DNA from: Pseudomonas sp. 8AS
GTDB taxonomy: Bacteria > Pseudomonadota > Gammaproteobacteria > Pseudomonadales > Pseudomonadaceae
DNA: 64,000 nucleotides
Reading direction: 5' to 3'
Assembly (NCBI RefSeq): GCF_902506505.1
Contig: NZ_LR733406.1
Coordinates: 682,001 to 746,000, forward strand
This document shows, in pieces, positions 48,281 to 57,470 of this stretch. Position numbers and translations under genes: made by a program. The number at the start of each line of letters is the position of its first letter. Position 1 is the first letter of the stretch. The notes beneath the pieces are model-generated. The model did not search any database. It saw only the letters and a list, made by a program, of their open reading frames with translations, and had not been told where the DNA came from.

Positions 48281-48988
48281 CTAGAGTGCCGGCATGCGCT
48301 GGCGGCGGCGCCAGCCCTGCAGGCGCTGGTCGAGGGCGGCCAGGCTGTCGAGCTGCTGCTGGCGCGCCTTGCTGAACAGGATCAGCGCCAGTTCGGCGGT
48401 GGCCAGGGCGTCGGCGCTGGCGTTGTGGCGTTCGGCGGCCTGCAGGTGGAAGTGCGCCAGCCAGTCGTCCAGCCCGGCGCGGCGCAGGGTCAGCTGCGGG
48501 CACAGCAGCGGTGCCAGCTCGGCGACATCGAGGAAGGTGTGGCGCAGGCGGTAGCCGAGGCTCTCGCGCAGGGCACGGGCCAGCATGTGCTGGTCGAAGC
48601 CGGCGTGGAAGGCCAGCAGCGGGCTGTCGCCGAGGAACTCCATGAAGGCCAGCAGCGCCTCGACCGGATCGGTCCCGGCGGCGATGGCGCTGGGCGCGAT
48701 GCCGTGGATCAGGGTGCTGGCGCTGGCCTTGTGCCCGGCGCGGTGCAGGGTGCATTCGAACTGCTGGCTGAAGTCGATGGCGCCGCCTTCGATCACCACC
48801 GCGCCGATCGCCAGCAGCTGGTCGCGCTGCAGGTTGAGGCCGCTGGTCTCCAGGTCGAGCACCACCAGGCGCTGCTGCTGCAGCGGCTTGTTGTCCAGGG
48901 CCGCCGCTGCCGGCAGCGCGGCCAGGCGCTGCCGCTGGGCATCGCTCAGTTGCGGGAGGTCGCGGCGGATCCAGTTGAAGATGCTCAT
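48281..48988 (-). CDS. DnaQ-like 3'-5' exonuclease
   Basis: This 235-residue protein has the DEDD exonuclease motif set: LVVLDLETSGLN, then GFDQHMLAR, and finally HNASADALATAEL for the last Asp and His. It is similar to the exonuclease domain of DNA polymerase III epsilon and YcgC-type proteins. Its ATG overlaps the TGA of the gene upstream (ATGA), so the pair is translationally coupled, an arrangement seen in other Pseudomonas. Confidence 0.9.
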   Translation of the reverse strand: MSIFNWIRRDLPQLSDAQRQRLAALPAAAALDNKPLQQQRLVVLDLETSGLNLQRDQLLAIGAVVIEGGAIDFSQQFECTLHRAGHKASASTLIHGIAPSAIAAGTDPVEALLAFMEFLGDSPLLAFHAGFDQHMLARALRESLGYRLRHTFLDVAELAPLLCPQLTLRRAGLDDWLAHFHLQAAERHNASADALATAELALILFSKARQQQLDSLAALDQRLQGWRRRQRMPAL

Positions 48989-50913
48989 AGCTGGTAGCGT
49001 AGCGTCAGGCTGGCTTGCAGGCGCTGGGCCTGGCGAAAGGACTCGCGCAGGATGCGCCGGTCCAGCTGGTTGAGGCTGTCCGGGTCGAGGCGGTTGGAAA
49101 ACGCCAGGCCCTGCAGCGCCTGCTGCTGGTGCAGCTGCAGGCGGGTCTGCTGGATGAAGTGGTAGGCCTCCTCATAGGCGGCGCCGTCGAGGGCGTCGAT
49201 CACCCCGTGCTCGACCAGCTCGGCGAAGCGCCGCAGGGTGTTGCAGTCGGCCACGCCATGGGCCAGGGCGAGCAGGCGGGCGCCGTCGACGAAGGGCGTG
49301 AGGCCCTCGGTCTTGAGGTCGAGGGTGTCCTTCTCGGCGCCCTTGCGCGCCACCACGAAGTCGCGGAAGCGCCCCACCGGCGGCCGGTGCTGCAGGGCGT
49401 TGGCCGCCAGCATGCGCTGGAACAGGCTGTTATCGCGGATCTCGGCGAACAGCTGCTCGCGCAGTTGCTCGCCGCCTTCCTCGTCGCCCCAGACCACGCG
49501 CAGGTCGAAGTAGATGCTGGAACCGAGCAGGTTCTCCGGGCTGGCCTCGCGCACGAAGCTGCTGAAGCGCCGCGCCCACTCGCTGCGCGACAGGCACAGC
49601 TCGGGGTTGCCGGCCATGATGTTGCCGGGGCACAGGCTGAAGCCGCACTGCGCCAGCTGCTGGTTGATGCGCCGGGCCAGGGGCAGCAGGCGCTGGCGGA
49701 TGGCCTCGGCCTCCTGGCTGCTTTCGGCGTCGAACAGGATGCCGTTGTCCTGGTCGGTGTGCAGGGTCTGCTCGCGGCGCCCTTCGCTGCCGAAGCACAG
49801 CCAGCTGAACGGCACGCCGGGGTCGCCGAGTTCCTCGATGCACAGCTCGATCACCCGGCACACGGTGTGGTCGTTGAGCAGGGTGACCAGCTGGGTGATC
49901 TGCGTCGAGCTGGCGCCGTGGGCCAGCATGCGCTCGACCAGCAGGCGGATGTCGCTGCGCAGGGCGGCCAGCGTCTCGACCTTGCCGGCATGGCGGATGG
50001 TGCGGGCCAGGTGCACCAGGTCGACCCGTTGCAGGGAGAACAGGTCGCGCTCGGAGACCACGCCGACCAGCTGGCCGTGCTCGACCAGGCAGACGTGGGC
50101 GATATGCCGCTCGGTCATCGCCAGGGCGGCGTCGAAGGCGCTGGCCTGGGGCGGCAGATGGAAGGGCTTCTGCGTCATCAGCGCGCTGATCGGCTGCTCC
50201 AGCGAGCTGCCGTCGGCGACCACCCGGCGCAGGTCGCGCAGGGTGAAGATGCCCAGCGGGCGGTTGCCTTCATCGGTGATGACGATGCTGCCGACATGCT
50301 GCTCGTGCATGCGCCGCACCGCCTCGCGCAGCGGCGTTTCAGCACTGCAGCCGACCGGCTGCTGCATGGCCAGTTCGCGCAGCGAGGTGTCCAGCGAATA
50401 CTGCGCGCCGAGGCTTTCCGCGGCGCGCAGCTGCACCTGCTGGTTGACCTGGTCGAGCAGGCTGCTCACCCCGCGCAGGGCGAAGTCGCGAAACGGCGCG
50501 CACTGGCTGAACAGGCGGACGAAGGCCTCCTTGCCCAGCAGCAGGCAGAAGGTGTCCTCGCCGGCCAGGTGTTCGGTGCGGGTGGCGCGTTCGCCGAGCA
50601 GGGCGGCCAGCGGGAAGCACTCGCCGCTGGCGATCTCGAAGGTGGTCTCGCTGCCGCGCTTGGCCGAGTGCGGGCGCTCGCCGACCACCAGGCCCTGCTT
50701 GACGATGTAGAAGTGCTGCACCGGGCCGTCGGCCGGCTTGATGATGCTCTCGCCGGCGCCGTAGAAGCGCAGCTGGCAGTGCTCGACCAGGTAGGCCAGC
50801 TGGGCGCTGTCCATCTGGTTGAACGGCGGGTACTTGCGCAGGAACTCCATGGTGCCGTGGATGTTCTGCAGCACGGCGGTCTTGCCGGCGGCGCTGCTTT
50901 CCTTGGACTGCAT
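48985..50913 (-). CDS. DUF294 nucleotidyltransferase-like protein with cNMP and CBS domains
   Basis: This 642-residue protein has an N-terminal cyclic-nucleotide-binding domain (about residues 20-140). Two CBS domains (about 165-285) with PLGIFTLRDLRR and LVGVVSERDLFS follow. The DUF294 nucleotidyltransferase core (about 320-450) has CFGSEGRREQTLHTDQDNGI, and a helical C-terminal domain completes it. The GSxGR...DxD pattern is that of nucleotidyltransferases such as GlnD. The substrate is unknown. Start at MQSKESSAAG is preferred over 50955. It is coupled to the exonuclease gene. Confidence 0.9.
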   Translation of the reverse strand: MQSKESSAAGKTAVLQNIHGTMEFLRKYPPFNQMDSAQLAYLVEHCQLRFYGAGESIIKPADGPVQHFYIVKQGLVVGERPHSAKRGSETTFEIASGECFPLAALLGERATRTEHLAGEDTFCLLLGKEAFVRLFSQCAPFRDFALRGVSSLLDQVNQQVQLRAAESLGAQYSLDTSLRELAMQQPVGCSAETPLREAVRRMHEQHVGSIVITDEGNRPLGIFTLRDLRRVVADGSSLEQPISALMTQKPFHLPPQASAFDAALAMTERHIAHVCLVEHGQLVGVVSERDLFSLQRVDLVHLARTIRHAGKVETLAALRSDIRLLVERMLAHGASSTQITQLVTLLNDHTVCRVIELCIEELGDPGVPFSWLCFGSEGRREQTLHTDQDNGILFDAESSQEAEAIRQRLLPLARRINQQLAQCGFSLCPGNIMAGNPELCLSRSEWARRFSSFVREASPENLLGSSIYFDLRVVWGDEEGGEQLREQLFAEIRDNSLFQRMLAANALQHRPPVGRFRDFVVARKGAEKDTLDLKTEGLTPFVDGARLLALAHGVADCNTLRRFAELVEHGVIDALDGAAYEEAYHFIQQTRLQLHQQQALQGLAFSNRLDPDSLNQLDRRILRESFRQAQRLQASLTLRYQL

Positions 50914-51034
50914 GCGGGCTGCCCTGGTGGCGGTGATGCAAGCATCATCGACCATGCGGGGCGCGCCGCCAATTGGACCTAGGTCGCAGGGGCGACCGAA
51001 GCGCCGAACGGCGTGGGCCGGTCGCCGCGGCGCC

Positions 51035-51133
51035 TCAGGCGGGTTCTTCCAGCACCCGGCCTCGGCCCTGCGCGACGAGCAGGCACAGGGTGGCGCCCAG
51101 GCCGAGGGCGGCGGCCAGCGCGGCGCGGCTCAT
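51035..51133 (-). CDS. possible 32-residue small membrane protein
   Basis: The ATG (51131-51133) overlaps the stop of the LysR gene (ATGA), encoding [19 protein letters not shown] followed by a charged tail and a stop. It has one hydrophobic helix (about residues 4-20). The overlap suggests coupled translation. No homologue is known to me; it could be chance. Confidence 0.35.
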   Translation of the reverse strand: MSRAALAAALGLGATLCLLVAQGRGRVLEEPA

Positions 51134-52011
51134 GCCCGGGCGCTGTGCAGCAGGCGGCGCCAGTGCTCGAAGGCGGCGCTGCGGTAGCCGCTGCGCCAGA
51201 CCAGCAGGGTGTCCAGGCTCAGCAGCGGCACGCACTGCAGCGCCGGCGGCTCGCGCAGCAGTTCGAGCAGCGAGCGCGGCAGGACGCCGACGCAGGCGCC
51301 GGCGGCCACGCAGGCGAGAATCGCGTGGTAGGAGCCGACTTCCTGCACGCGCACGGCCGGCCCGGCGCTGTTCAGCCAGCTCTGGGCGATCTGCCGGTAG
51401 CTGCAGCCCAGGCCGAAGCCGGCCAGGGTGCGCAGGCGCACATCCTGCGGGCCGCGCACGGGCGGCTGGGCGACCGGCAGCACCAGCAGCAGCTCCTCGG
51501 CAAACACCGCCTCGGCCTCCAGCCCGGCGGGCAGCGCCTCGGCGTGCCACTGCCCGGCGGCGAAGGTGCGCGGCTGGGCGATCAGCGCGCAATCCAGGCG
51601 CCGCGCCAGCACCCCGTCGAGCAGCGGCTGGCTGGCCGCGGTGCTGACTTCCAGGCTGACCTGCGGGTACTCGCGGTGGAACTGCGCCAGCGGGGCCGGC
51701 AGGCGGCTGGCCGCGCTGCTTTCCATGCTGCCCAGGCGCAGGCTGCCGCTCGGCTGCTGCGGGTGCATGGCCTGGCGGGCTTCGTCGGCCAGGGCCAGCA
51801 GCTGCTCGGCGTAGGCGAGAAACGCATGGCCCTGCTCGGTCAGGGTCATGCGCTTGCCTTCGCGCAGGAACAGCGCCACGCCGAGGTCGTCCTCCAGCTG
51901 GCGGATGCGCGTGGTCACGTTGGACTGCACGCGCTGCAGGCGCTGGGCGGCGCGGGTGATGCTCTGCTCCAGGGCGACCGTGCGGAAGATGCTCAGCGTC
52001 GAGAGATCCAT
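51130..52011 (-). CDS. LysR-family transcriptional regulator
   Basis: This 293-residue protein has an N-terminal helix-turn-helix (about residues 2-60, [24 protein letters not shown] shown in part) and a C-terminal ligand-binding domain (about 90-290). LysR regulators usually act on the gene divergent from them. Here that is the nitronate monooxygenase gene 111 bp away. The inverted repeat at 52023-52070 lies between them. The ligand is unknown; a nitroalkane or related compound is an inference. Confidence 0.92.
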   Translation of the reverse strand: MDLSTLSIFRTVALEQSITRAAQRLQRVQSNVTTRIRQLEDDLGVALFLREGKRMTLTEQGHAFLAYAEQLLALADEARQAMHPQQPSGSLRLGSMESSAASRLPAPLAQFHREYPQVSLEVSTAASQPLLDGVLARRLDCALIAQPRTFAAGQWHAEALPAGLEAEAVFAEELLLVLPVAQPPVRGPQDVRLRTLAGFGLGCSYRQIAQSWLNSAGPAVRVQEVGSYHAILACVAAGACVGVLPRSLLELLREPPALQCVPLLSLDTLLVWRSGYRSAAFEHWRRLLHSARA

Positions 52012-52022
52012 GGGCTTCTATT

Positions 52023-52070
52023 AATCTCTAAAAAAGAATAATGTTTTATCAAGCATCTCTTTTAGAGATT
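52023..52070. promoter_or_regulatory. inverted repeat, candidate LysR operator
   Basis: AATCTCTAAAA (52023-52033) and TTTTAGAGATT (52060-52070) are perfect complements separated by 26 bp of A+T-rich sequence. They lie between the divergent LysR and nitronate monooxygenase genes. The arms are longer than the usual T-N11-A LysR box. Confidence 0.6.
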
Positions 52071-52122
52071 TGATGGTCAAGCCTGGAGGCCGCCGCGGCC
52101 TCCGCCGCCAGGGAGCAAGCCC

Positions 52123-53184
52123 ATGCAACAGTCCGTCACCCAGTGGCTCGGTATCGAGCAGCCGATCATCCAGGCGCCGATGCTGGGCGTGTCCACCCCG
52201 CAACTGGCGGCCGCCGTGTCGAATGGCGGCGGACTGGGCTCGATCAGCGTGGCGGCCAGCACGGTGGAACAGGCCCGCGCGCAGATCGCCGCGGTCCGCG
52301 CGCTGACTGCCAAATCGTTCAACGTCAACCTGTTCTGCCACCGGCCGATGGCCAGCAGCCCGGCGGCGCAGGCCCGCTGGCTGGAGCACCTGCGGCCCTT
52401 CTTCGCCGAATTCGGCGCCACGCCGCCGGGCGAATTGCGCGACATCTACCCAAGCTTCGTCGCCGATCCGGCCATGCAGGCCATGCTGCTGGAGGAGCGC
52501 CCGGCGCTGGTCAGCTTTCACTTCGGCCTGCCCGAGGCGGCCTGGATCGCCGCCTTGCAGCAGGCCGGGATTCGCGTGCTGGCCTGCGTCACCAGCCTGG
52601 CCGAGGCCGAGCTGGCGCAGGCGGCGGGGGTCGACGGGCTGGTGGCGCAGGGCGTCGAGGCCGGCGGCCACCGCGGCCTGTTCCTGCCGGAGCAGGGCGA
52701 CCCGGGCCTCGGCACCCTGGCCCTGGTGCGCCTGCTGGTGCAGCAGGCTGCGCTGCCGGTGATCGCCGCCGGCGGCATCATGGACGGCGCCGGGATCCGG
52801 GCCGCCCTGGCCCTCGGCGCCACGGCGGTGCAGATGGGCACGGCCTTCATCCTGTGCCCGGAGTCCGCGGCCAACGCCGCCTACCGCGCGGCGCTGAAGG
52901 GCGAGCGGGCCTACCGCACGCAGATCACCACGGCCATGTCCGGGCGCCCGGCGCGCGGCCTGCCCAACCGCATCTTCAGCGAGGTCGGTGGCGCCGGTGC
53001 GCCGGCCTTGCCCGGCTACCCCTACACCTACGACGCGACCAAGGCGCTGCAGGCCGTCGCCGCAGCCCAGGGCTGCCACGACTTCGCCGCCCAGTGGGCC
53101 GGCCAGGGCGCGCCGCTGGCCCGCGAACTGCCGGCGGCCGAGCTGCTGGCCGTGCTGGTGGCGGAGCTGCGCGCCGGGGCGTGA
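52123..53184 (+). CDS. nitronate monooxygenase
   Basis: This 353-residue FMN-dependent TIM-barrel enzyme has the N-terminal [29 protein letters not shown] and the class I motif [11 protein letters not shown]. Strand 7/8 residues [13 protein letters not shown] and [13 protein letters not shown] bind FMN phosphate. It oxidises alkyl nitronates such as propionate-3-nitronate. The divergent LysR gene is its likely regulator. It is convergent with glcB and shares the hairpin at 53250. Confidence 0.92.
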   Translation: MQQSVTQWLGIEQPIIQAPMLGVSTPQLAAAVSNGGGLGSISVAASTVEQARAQIAAVRALTAKSFNVNLFCHRPMASSPAAQARWLEHLRPFFAEFGATPPGELRDIYPSFVADPAMQAMLLEERPALVSFHFGLPEAAWIAALQQAGIRVLACVTSLAEAELAQAAGVDGLVAQGVEAGGHRGLFLPEQGDPGLGTLALVRLLVQQAALPVIAAGGIMDGAGIRAALALGATAVQMGTAFILCPESAANAAYRAALKGERAYRTQITTAMSGRPARGLPNRIFSEVGGAGAPALPGYPYTYDATKALQAVAAAQGCHDFAAQWAGQGAPLARELPAAELLAVLVAELRAGA

Positions 53185-53244
53185 GGCAGTGCTGTCCGCC
53201 GCGGGACGTTGGGAGTGGTTCGCTGCCGCAGTTCCTGCGCCGAT

Positions 53245-53273
53245 AAAAAAACCGCCCCGGAGGGCGGTTCTTT
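53245..53273. terminator. terminator between nitronate monooxygenase and glcB
   Basis: The stem AACCGCCC / GGGCGGTT has a CGGA loop. On the minus strand a run of seven T follows, so it ends glcB best. On the plus strand only CTTTC follows. Confidence 0.85.
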
Positions 53274-53288
53274 CACTGCTGCGGCGAA

Positions 53289-55466
53289 TTACAGGCCGTT
53301 GGCGGCCTTGAACTCGCGGCGGCGGCGGTGCAGCACCGGCTCGGTGTAGCCGTTCGGCTGCTTGGTGCCTTCGACCACCAGTTCCAGGGCAGCCTGGAAG
53401 GCGATGTTGCTGTCGAAGTTCGGCGCCAGTGGGCGGTACAGCGGGTCGGCGGCGTTCTGCCGGTCAACCACCGGGGCCATGCGCTTGAGGCTGGCGACGA
53501 TCTGCTCTTCAGTGACGATGCCGTGGCGCAGCCAGTTGGCCAGCAGCTGGCTGGAGATGCGCAGGGTGGCGCGGTCTTCCATCAGGCCGACGTCGTTGAT
53601 GTCCGGCACCTTGGAGCAGCCGACGCCCTGGTCGATCCAGCGCACCACGTAACCGAGGATGCCCTGGGAGTTGTTGTCCAGTTCGTTCTGGATTTCCTCG
53701 GCAGACCAGTTGGTGTCCTTGGCCAGCGGGATGCTCAGGATGTCGTCGATGGAGGCGCGCTCGCGCTTGGCCAGTTCGGCCTGGCGGGCGAACACGTCGA
53801 CCTTGTGGTAGTGCAGGGCGTGCAGCGCGGCGGCGGTCGGCGACGGTACCCAGGCGGTGTTGGCACCGGCCAGCGGGTGGGCGATCTTCTGCTCGAGCAT
53901 GCCGGCCATCAGGTCGGGCATGGCCCACATGCCTTTGCCGATCTGGGCGCGACCTTGCAGGCCGGTTTCCAGGCCGATGTCGACGTTCCAGTTCTCATAG
54001 GCGGCGATCCACTTCTCGCTCTTCATGGCGGCCTTGCGCACGACGGCGCCGGCCTCCATGGAGGTGTGGATTTCGTCACCGGTACGGTCGAGGAAGCCGG
54101 TGTTGATGAACACCACGCGCTCGCTGGCGGCCTTGATGCACGCCTTGAGGTTGACGGTGGTGCGGCGCTCTTCGTCCATGATGCCGACTTTCAGGGTGTT
54201 GCGCGGCAGGCCGAGGACGTCTTCGACGCGACCGAAAATCTCGGTGGTGAAGGCGACTTCTTCCGGGCCGTGCATTTTCGGCTTAACGATGTACACGCTG
54301 CCGGTGCGGGTGTTCTTGCGGCTGGTGTTGCCGTTCAGGTTGTGCACGGCGATCAGGCTGGTGAACAGGGCGTCCTGGATGCCTTCCGGAATCTCGTTGC
54401 CCTGGGCATCGAGGATCGCCGGGTTGGTCATCAGGTGACCGACGTTGCGCACGAACAGCAGGCTGCGGCCGTGCAGGGTCAGCTCGGAGCCGTCGGCCTT
54501 GGTGTAGACGCGGTCCGGGTTCATGGTGCGGGTGAAGGTCTGGCCGCCCTTGCTGACTTCTTCGGCCAGGTCGCCCTTCATCAGGCCCAGCCAGTTGCGG
54601 TAGACGATGACCTTGTCATCGGCATCGACGGCGGCGACCGAGTCTTCGCAGTCCATGATGGTGGTCAGGGCGGCTTCCATCAGCACGTCCTTGACGCCGG
54701 CGGCATCGGTCTGGCCGACCGGGCTGTTGGCGTCGATCTGGATCTCGAAGTGCAGGCCGTTGTGCTTGAGCAGCACGGCTTTCGGCGCGCTCGCTTCGCC
54801 CTGGAAGGCGATGAACTGGGCGGCGTTCTTCAGGCCGGTGCTGCTGCCGTTTTTCAGGCTCACGGCCAGTTGGCCGTTGCTCACGGTGTAGGCGGTGGCG
54901 TCGACGTGGGAAGCGCCTTCCAGCGGGGCGGCTTCATCGAGGAAGGCGCGGGCGAAGGCGATGACCTTGTCGCCACGGACCTTGTTGTAGCCCTTGCCTT
55001 TCTCGGCGCCGTTTTCTTCGCTGATCACGTCGGTGCCGTACAGCGCGTCGTACAGCGAGCCCCAGCGGGCGTTGGAGGCGTTCAGGGCGAAACGCGCGTT
55101 CATCACCGGTACCACCAGCTGCGGGCCGGCCAGGCGGGCGATTTCTTCGTCGACGTTCTGCGTGGTGGCCTGGAAGTCAGCCGGCTCCGGCAGCAGGTAG
55201 CCGATTTCCTGGAGGAAGGCCTTGTACGCGGCGGCGTCATGCGCCTGGCCGGCACGGCCCTGGTGCCAGGCGTCGATCTTGGCCTGGAAGTCGTCACGCT
55301 TGGCCAGCAGGGCGCGGTTTTTCGGGGCCAGATCGTTGATCACGGCTTCGGCACCCGCCCAGAACGTGTCGGCAGCGATGCCGGTACCGGGAATGGCTTC
55401 ATGGTTGATGAAGTCGTAAAGGGCTTTGGCGACCTGCAGGCCACCGACTTGAACGCGCTCAGTCAT
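53289..55466 (-). CDS. glcB: malate synthase G
   Basis: This 725-residue glyoxylate-shunt enzyme condenses glyoxylate and acetyl-CoA to malate. The start [16 protein letters not shown] is the family N-terminus. [20 protein letters not shown], shown in part, and the [12 protein letters not shown] region hold the active-site and Mg ligands. The C-terminus has catalytic segments [18 protein letters not shown]. The large size marks isoform G (GlcB), not A. An open frame further upstream to 55517 is rejected. Confidence 0.96.
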   Translation of the reverse strand: MTERVQVGGLQVAKALYDFINHEAIPGTGIAADTFWAGAEAVINDLAPKNRALLAKRDDFQAKIDAWHQGRAGQAHDAAAYKAFLQEIGYLLPEPADFQATTQNVDEEIARLAGPQLVVPVMNARFALNASNARWGSLYDALYGTDVISEENGAEKGKGYNKVRGDKVIAFARAFLDEAAPLEGASHVDATAYTVSNGQLAVSLKNGSSTGLKNAAQFIAFQGEASAPKAVLLKHNGLHFEIQIDANSPVGQTDAAGVKDVLMEAALTTIMDCEDSVAAVDADDKVIVYRNWLGLMKGDLAEEVSKGGQTFTRTMNPDRVYTKADGSELTLHGRSLLFVRNVGHLMTNPAILDAQGNEIPEGIQDALFTSLIAVHNLNGNTSRKNTRTGSVYIVKPKMHGPEEVAFTTEIFGRVEDVLGLPRNTLKVGIMDEERRTTVNLKACIKAASERVVFINTGFLDRTGDEIHTSMEAGAVVRKAAMKSEKWIAAYENWNVDIGLETGLQGRAQIGKGMWAMPDLMAGMLEQKIAHPLAGANTAWVPSPTAAALHALHYHKVDVFARQAELAKRERASIDDILSIPLAKDTNWSAEEIQNELDNNSQGILGYVVRWIDQGVGCSKVPDINDVGLMEDRATLRISSQLLANWLRHGIVTEEQIVASLKRMAPVVDRQNAADPLYRPLAPNFDSNIAFQAALELVVEGTKQPNGYTEPVLHRRRREFKAANGL

Positions 55467-55641
55467 TGCTTGCCTCACTTGATTCCAGACAGCTCTAAAT
55501 CCGGGCCGGACGGCCATGTAGTAAGAGTTGGCGGATACTACATGACTCGCGGGAAAAAATCAGTCACAGCCTGTCAGCGCCTGCCGGGCGGCTGCGGCCC
55601 GCGTCTATACTGCGGACATCAATCAAGGAGGGGAGAGGCCG

Positions 55642-56100
55642 ATGACTGTCGTGCGTGCTGGAGTCAATGATCTGGATGAGCTGGTCGGCCTGTTCGGCGC
55701 CTATCTGCAGTTCTACCAGGTGCCGCGGGCGCCGGGCGAGATCGCCAAGTTTCTCGGCGGGCGCCTGCAGCAGGGCGACTCGACGCTGTTCATCGCCCGC
55801 GACGAGCAGGGCGCGGCGCAGGGTTTCGTCCAGCTCTATCCGCTGTTCGCCTCGCTGAGCATGGCGCCGGCCTGGCTGCTCAGCGATCTCTACGTGGCCC
55901 CGCAGGCGCGCCGCCGGGGCGTGGCCGAGGCGTTGATGCAGGCCGCCCGGGCCCACGCCGAGGCGAACGGAGCCTGCGGCCTGCAACTGGAAACGGCGAA
56001 AACCAACCTGGCCGGCCAGGCGCTCTACGAGAAACTCGGCTACGTGCGCGACGAGCTGTTCTATACCTACTGGCTGGGCCTGCCTGGCCAGGGTGTTTGA
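55642..56100 (+). CDS. GNAT acetyltransferase
   Basis: This 152-residue single-domain protein has the acetyl-CoA motif A, LYVAPQARRRGVAEALMQAA, and motif B near ALYEKLGYVRDE. The substrate is unknown. It starts at the ATG preceded by GGAGGGGAG. It is 33 bp upstream of the GcvR-like gene on the same strand and may be cotranscribed. The gene order GNAT then ACT protein follows glcB as in P. aeruginosa. Confidence 0.9.
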   Translation: MTVVRAGVNDLDELVGLFGAYLQFYQVPRAPGEIAKFLGGRLQQGDSTLFIARDEQGAAQGFVQLYPLFASLSMAPAWLLSDLYVAPQARRRGVAEALMQAARAHAEANGACGLQLETAKTNLAGQALYEKLGYVRDELFYTYWLGLPGQGV

Positions 56101-56133
56101 GCTATATCCCAGACAATGACGAAGAGGCTTGCC

Positions 56134-56652
56134 ATGGATCATCTGGTACTCACCGTAATCGCCCCGGACCAGCCGGGCCTGGTCGAACGCATCGCCCAGT
56201 GCATCGCCGCCCACGGCGGCAACTGGCTGGAGAGCCGCATGTCGCGCATGGCCGGGCAGTTCGCCGGGATCCTGCGGGTGGCCGTGCCGGCGGAAGGCTA
56301 TGACGAACTGGTCGAGGGCCTGCAGGGCCTCGGCACCTACGGCATTCGCGTGCTGCTGGCGGAAAGCGGCATCGAGCCGTCCTGCACCTGGAAGCCGATC
56401 CTGCTCGATCTGGTCGGCAATGATCGCCCCGGCATCGTCCGCGACATCACCCGCCTGCTCGCCGAGCAGGGCGTCAACCTGGAAAGCCTGACCACCGAGG
56501 TCAAGCCGGCGCCGATGAGCAGCGAGCCGCTGTTCCACGCCGAAGCGCTGTTGGCGGTGCCGCTGACGCTGTCCCTCGACCTGTTGCGCGACAAGCTGGA
56601 AAACCTCGCCGACGACCTGATGGTGGAGCTGAACCTGCGCACCGAGACCTGA
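56134..56652 (+). CDS. GcvR-like tandem ACT-domain protein
   Basis: This 172-residue protein is two ACT domains: about residues 3-75 (VLTVIAPDQPGLVERIAQCI) and about 88-170 (LDLVGNDRPGIVRDITRLLAEQG). The layout is that of the glycine cleavage repressor GcvR, which acts by binding GcvA. It may instead be a general amino-acid sensor; the gcv operon is not in the window. The start at MDHLVLTVIA has GAGG upstream. A stem-loop terminator follows at 56694. Confidence 0.85.
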   Translation: MDHLVLTVIAPDQPGLVERIAQCIAAHGGNWLESRMSRMAGQFAGILRVAVPAEGYDELVEGLQGLGTYGIRVLLAESGIEPSCTWKPILLDLVGNDRPGIVRDITRLLAEQGVNLESLTTEVKPAPMSSEPLFHAEALLAVPLTLSLDLLRDKLENLADDLMVELNLRTET

Positions 56653-56913
56653 TATCCCCGGATCACGGGGATGGTGCTGTGGATAAACTGGGGAGCCCCG
56701 GCGCACTGGCTAGTGCCCCGGGGCTTTTGCTTGGTTGGCTAAAAAACCGACAGTTTTCGCCGGTTGTGCACAAAGCGCGGGGATGCTTCTGTGGATAAGC
56801 TCGGGATGCCTGGCGCCAGGCCAGGAGCACCGTGGCCTGGCGCCGATTGGCTGATTTCTGCGCAAGCGCCGGCTGGCGCGCGGGCAGCCGGCACAGGCAC
56901 CTGCCAGGCGGCG
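56651..56913. repeat. DnaA-box tandem array, unit 1
   Basis: GATATCCCC starts the unit at 56651. DnaA box 1 TGTGGATAA is at 56678-56686, an A-tract at 56741, TTGTGCACAA at 56764-56773 and box 2 at 56790-56798, with GATTTCTG at about 56853. The gcvR-like terminator lies inside it. No credible ORF: the frames that look repeat-like differ between units. Confidence 0.85.
56694..56728 (+). terminator. terminator after the GcvR-like gene
   Basis: The 14-bp stem AGCCCCGGCGCACT / AGTGCCCCGGGGCT has one mismatch and a short loop, followed by TTTT. It sits within repeat unit 1. Confidence 0.88.
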
Positions 56914-57200
56914 GATATCCCCGAAAGCCGTGGATGATTCTGTGTACAAGCTGGGAGGCCAGTGCGCCAGGCCACGGCCAGCCTGGCCTGGCCGGTTGTG
57001 CTCAGAAAACAACCAGGGCGCCGCGCCTTGTGCACAAAGGTCGGGGATGCTTCTGTGGATAAGCTCGGGGCAGCTGCCGCCAGGCCCCGGCTGGCATGAC
57101 CTGGCGGCCGCTGGTTGATTTCTGTGCAGGGGGCTTGATGGCCATGTCCGCGCGCGTCCGCTCGACTGGGCTGGCCGGGGCTGCGGCTGGCGGGGCGGTG
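56914..57200. repeat. DnaA-box tandem array, unit 2
   Basis: GATATCCCC is at 56914. The first box position holds a degenerate site, TGTGTACAA (56941-56949). The A-tract is at about 57006, TTGTGCACAA at 57028-57037, and perfect box 2 at 57054-57062. Offsets from the unit start (27, 92, 114, 140) match units 1 and 3 within one or two bases. Confidence 0.85.
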
Positions 57201-57440
57201 GATATCCCCGATCCGTGGGGAAAGAGCTGTGGATAAGCTGGGGAGTCGCCTTGCCCGCCCTAGTCTCGCCAGGGCTGCCGGGGATCGGTTGAAAAACGAG
57301 CAGATTCAACGGCTTGTGCACAAACGCCGGGGATGCTTCTGTGGATAAGCTCGGGATGGGCGGCTGCGCGCCAGGCGTGGCGCGGCCTGTGGCGGGCTGG
57401 TCGATTTCTGTACAGCTGCAGGGTTTGTCCACCGGCCGGC
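57201..57440. repeat. DnaA-box tandem array, unit 3
   Basis: GATATCCCC is at 57201, box 1 TGTGGATAA at 57228-57236, A-tract at 57292, TTGTGCACAA at 57314-57323 and box 2 at 57340-57348. GATTTCTGTACAG lies near 57402. The array then meets the 3' end of rarD. The right end of the unit is not sharply defined. Confidence 0.85.
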
Positions 57441-57470
57441 TTCGGCCGTCCCCTACGGCTGCGGCGAAGC

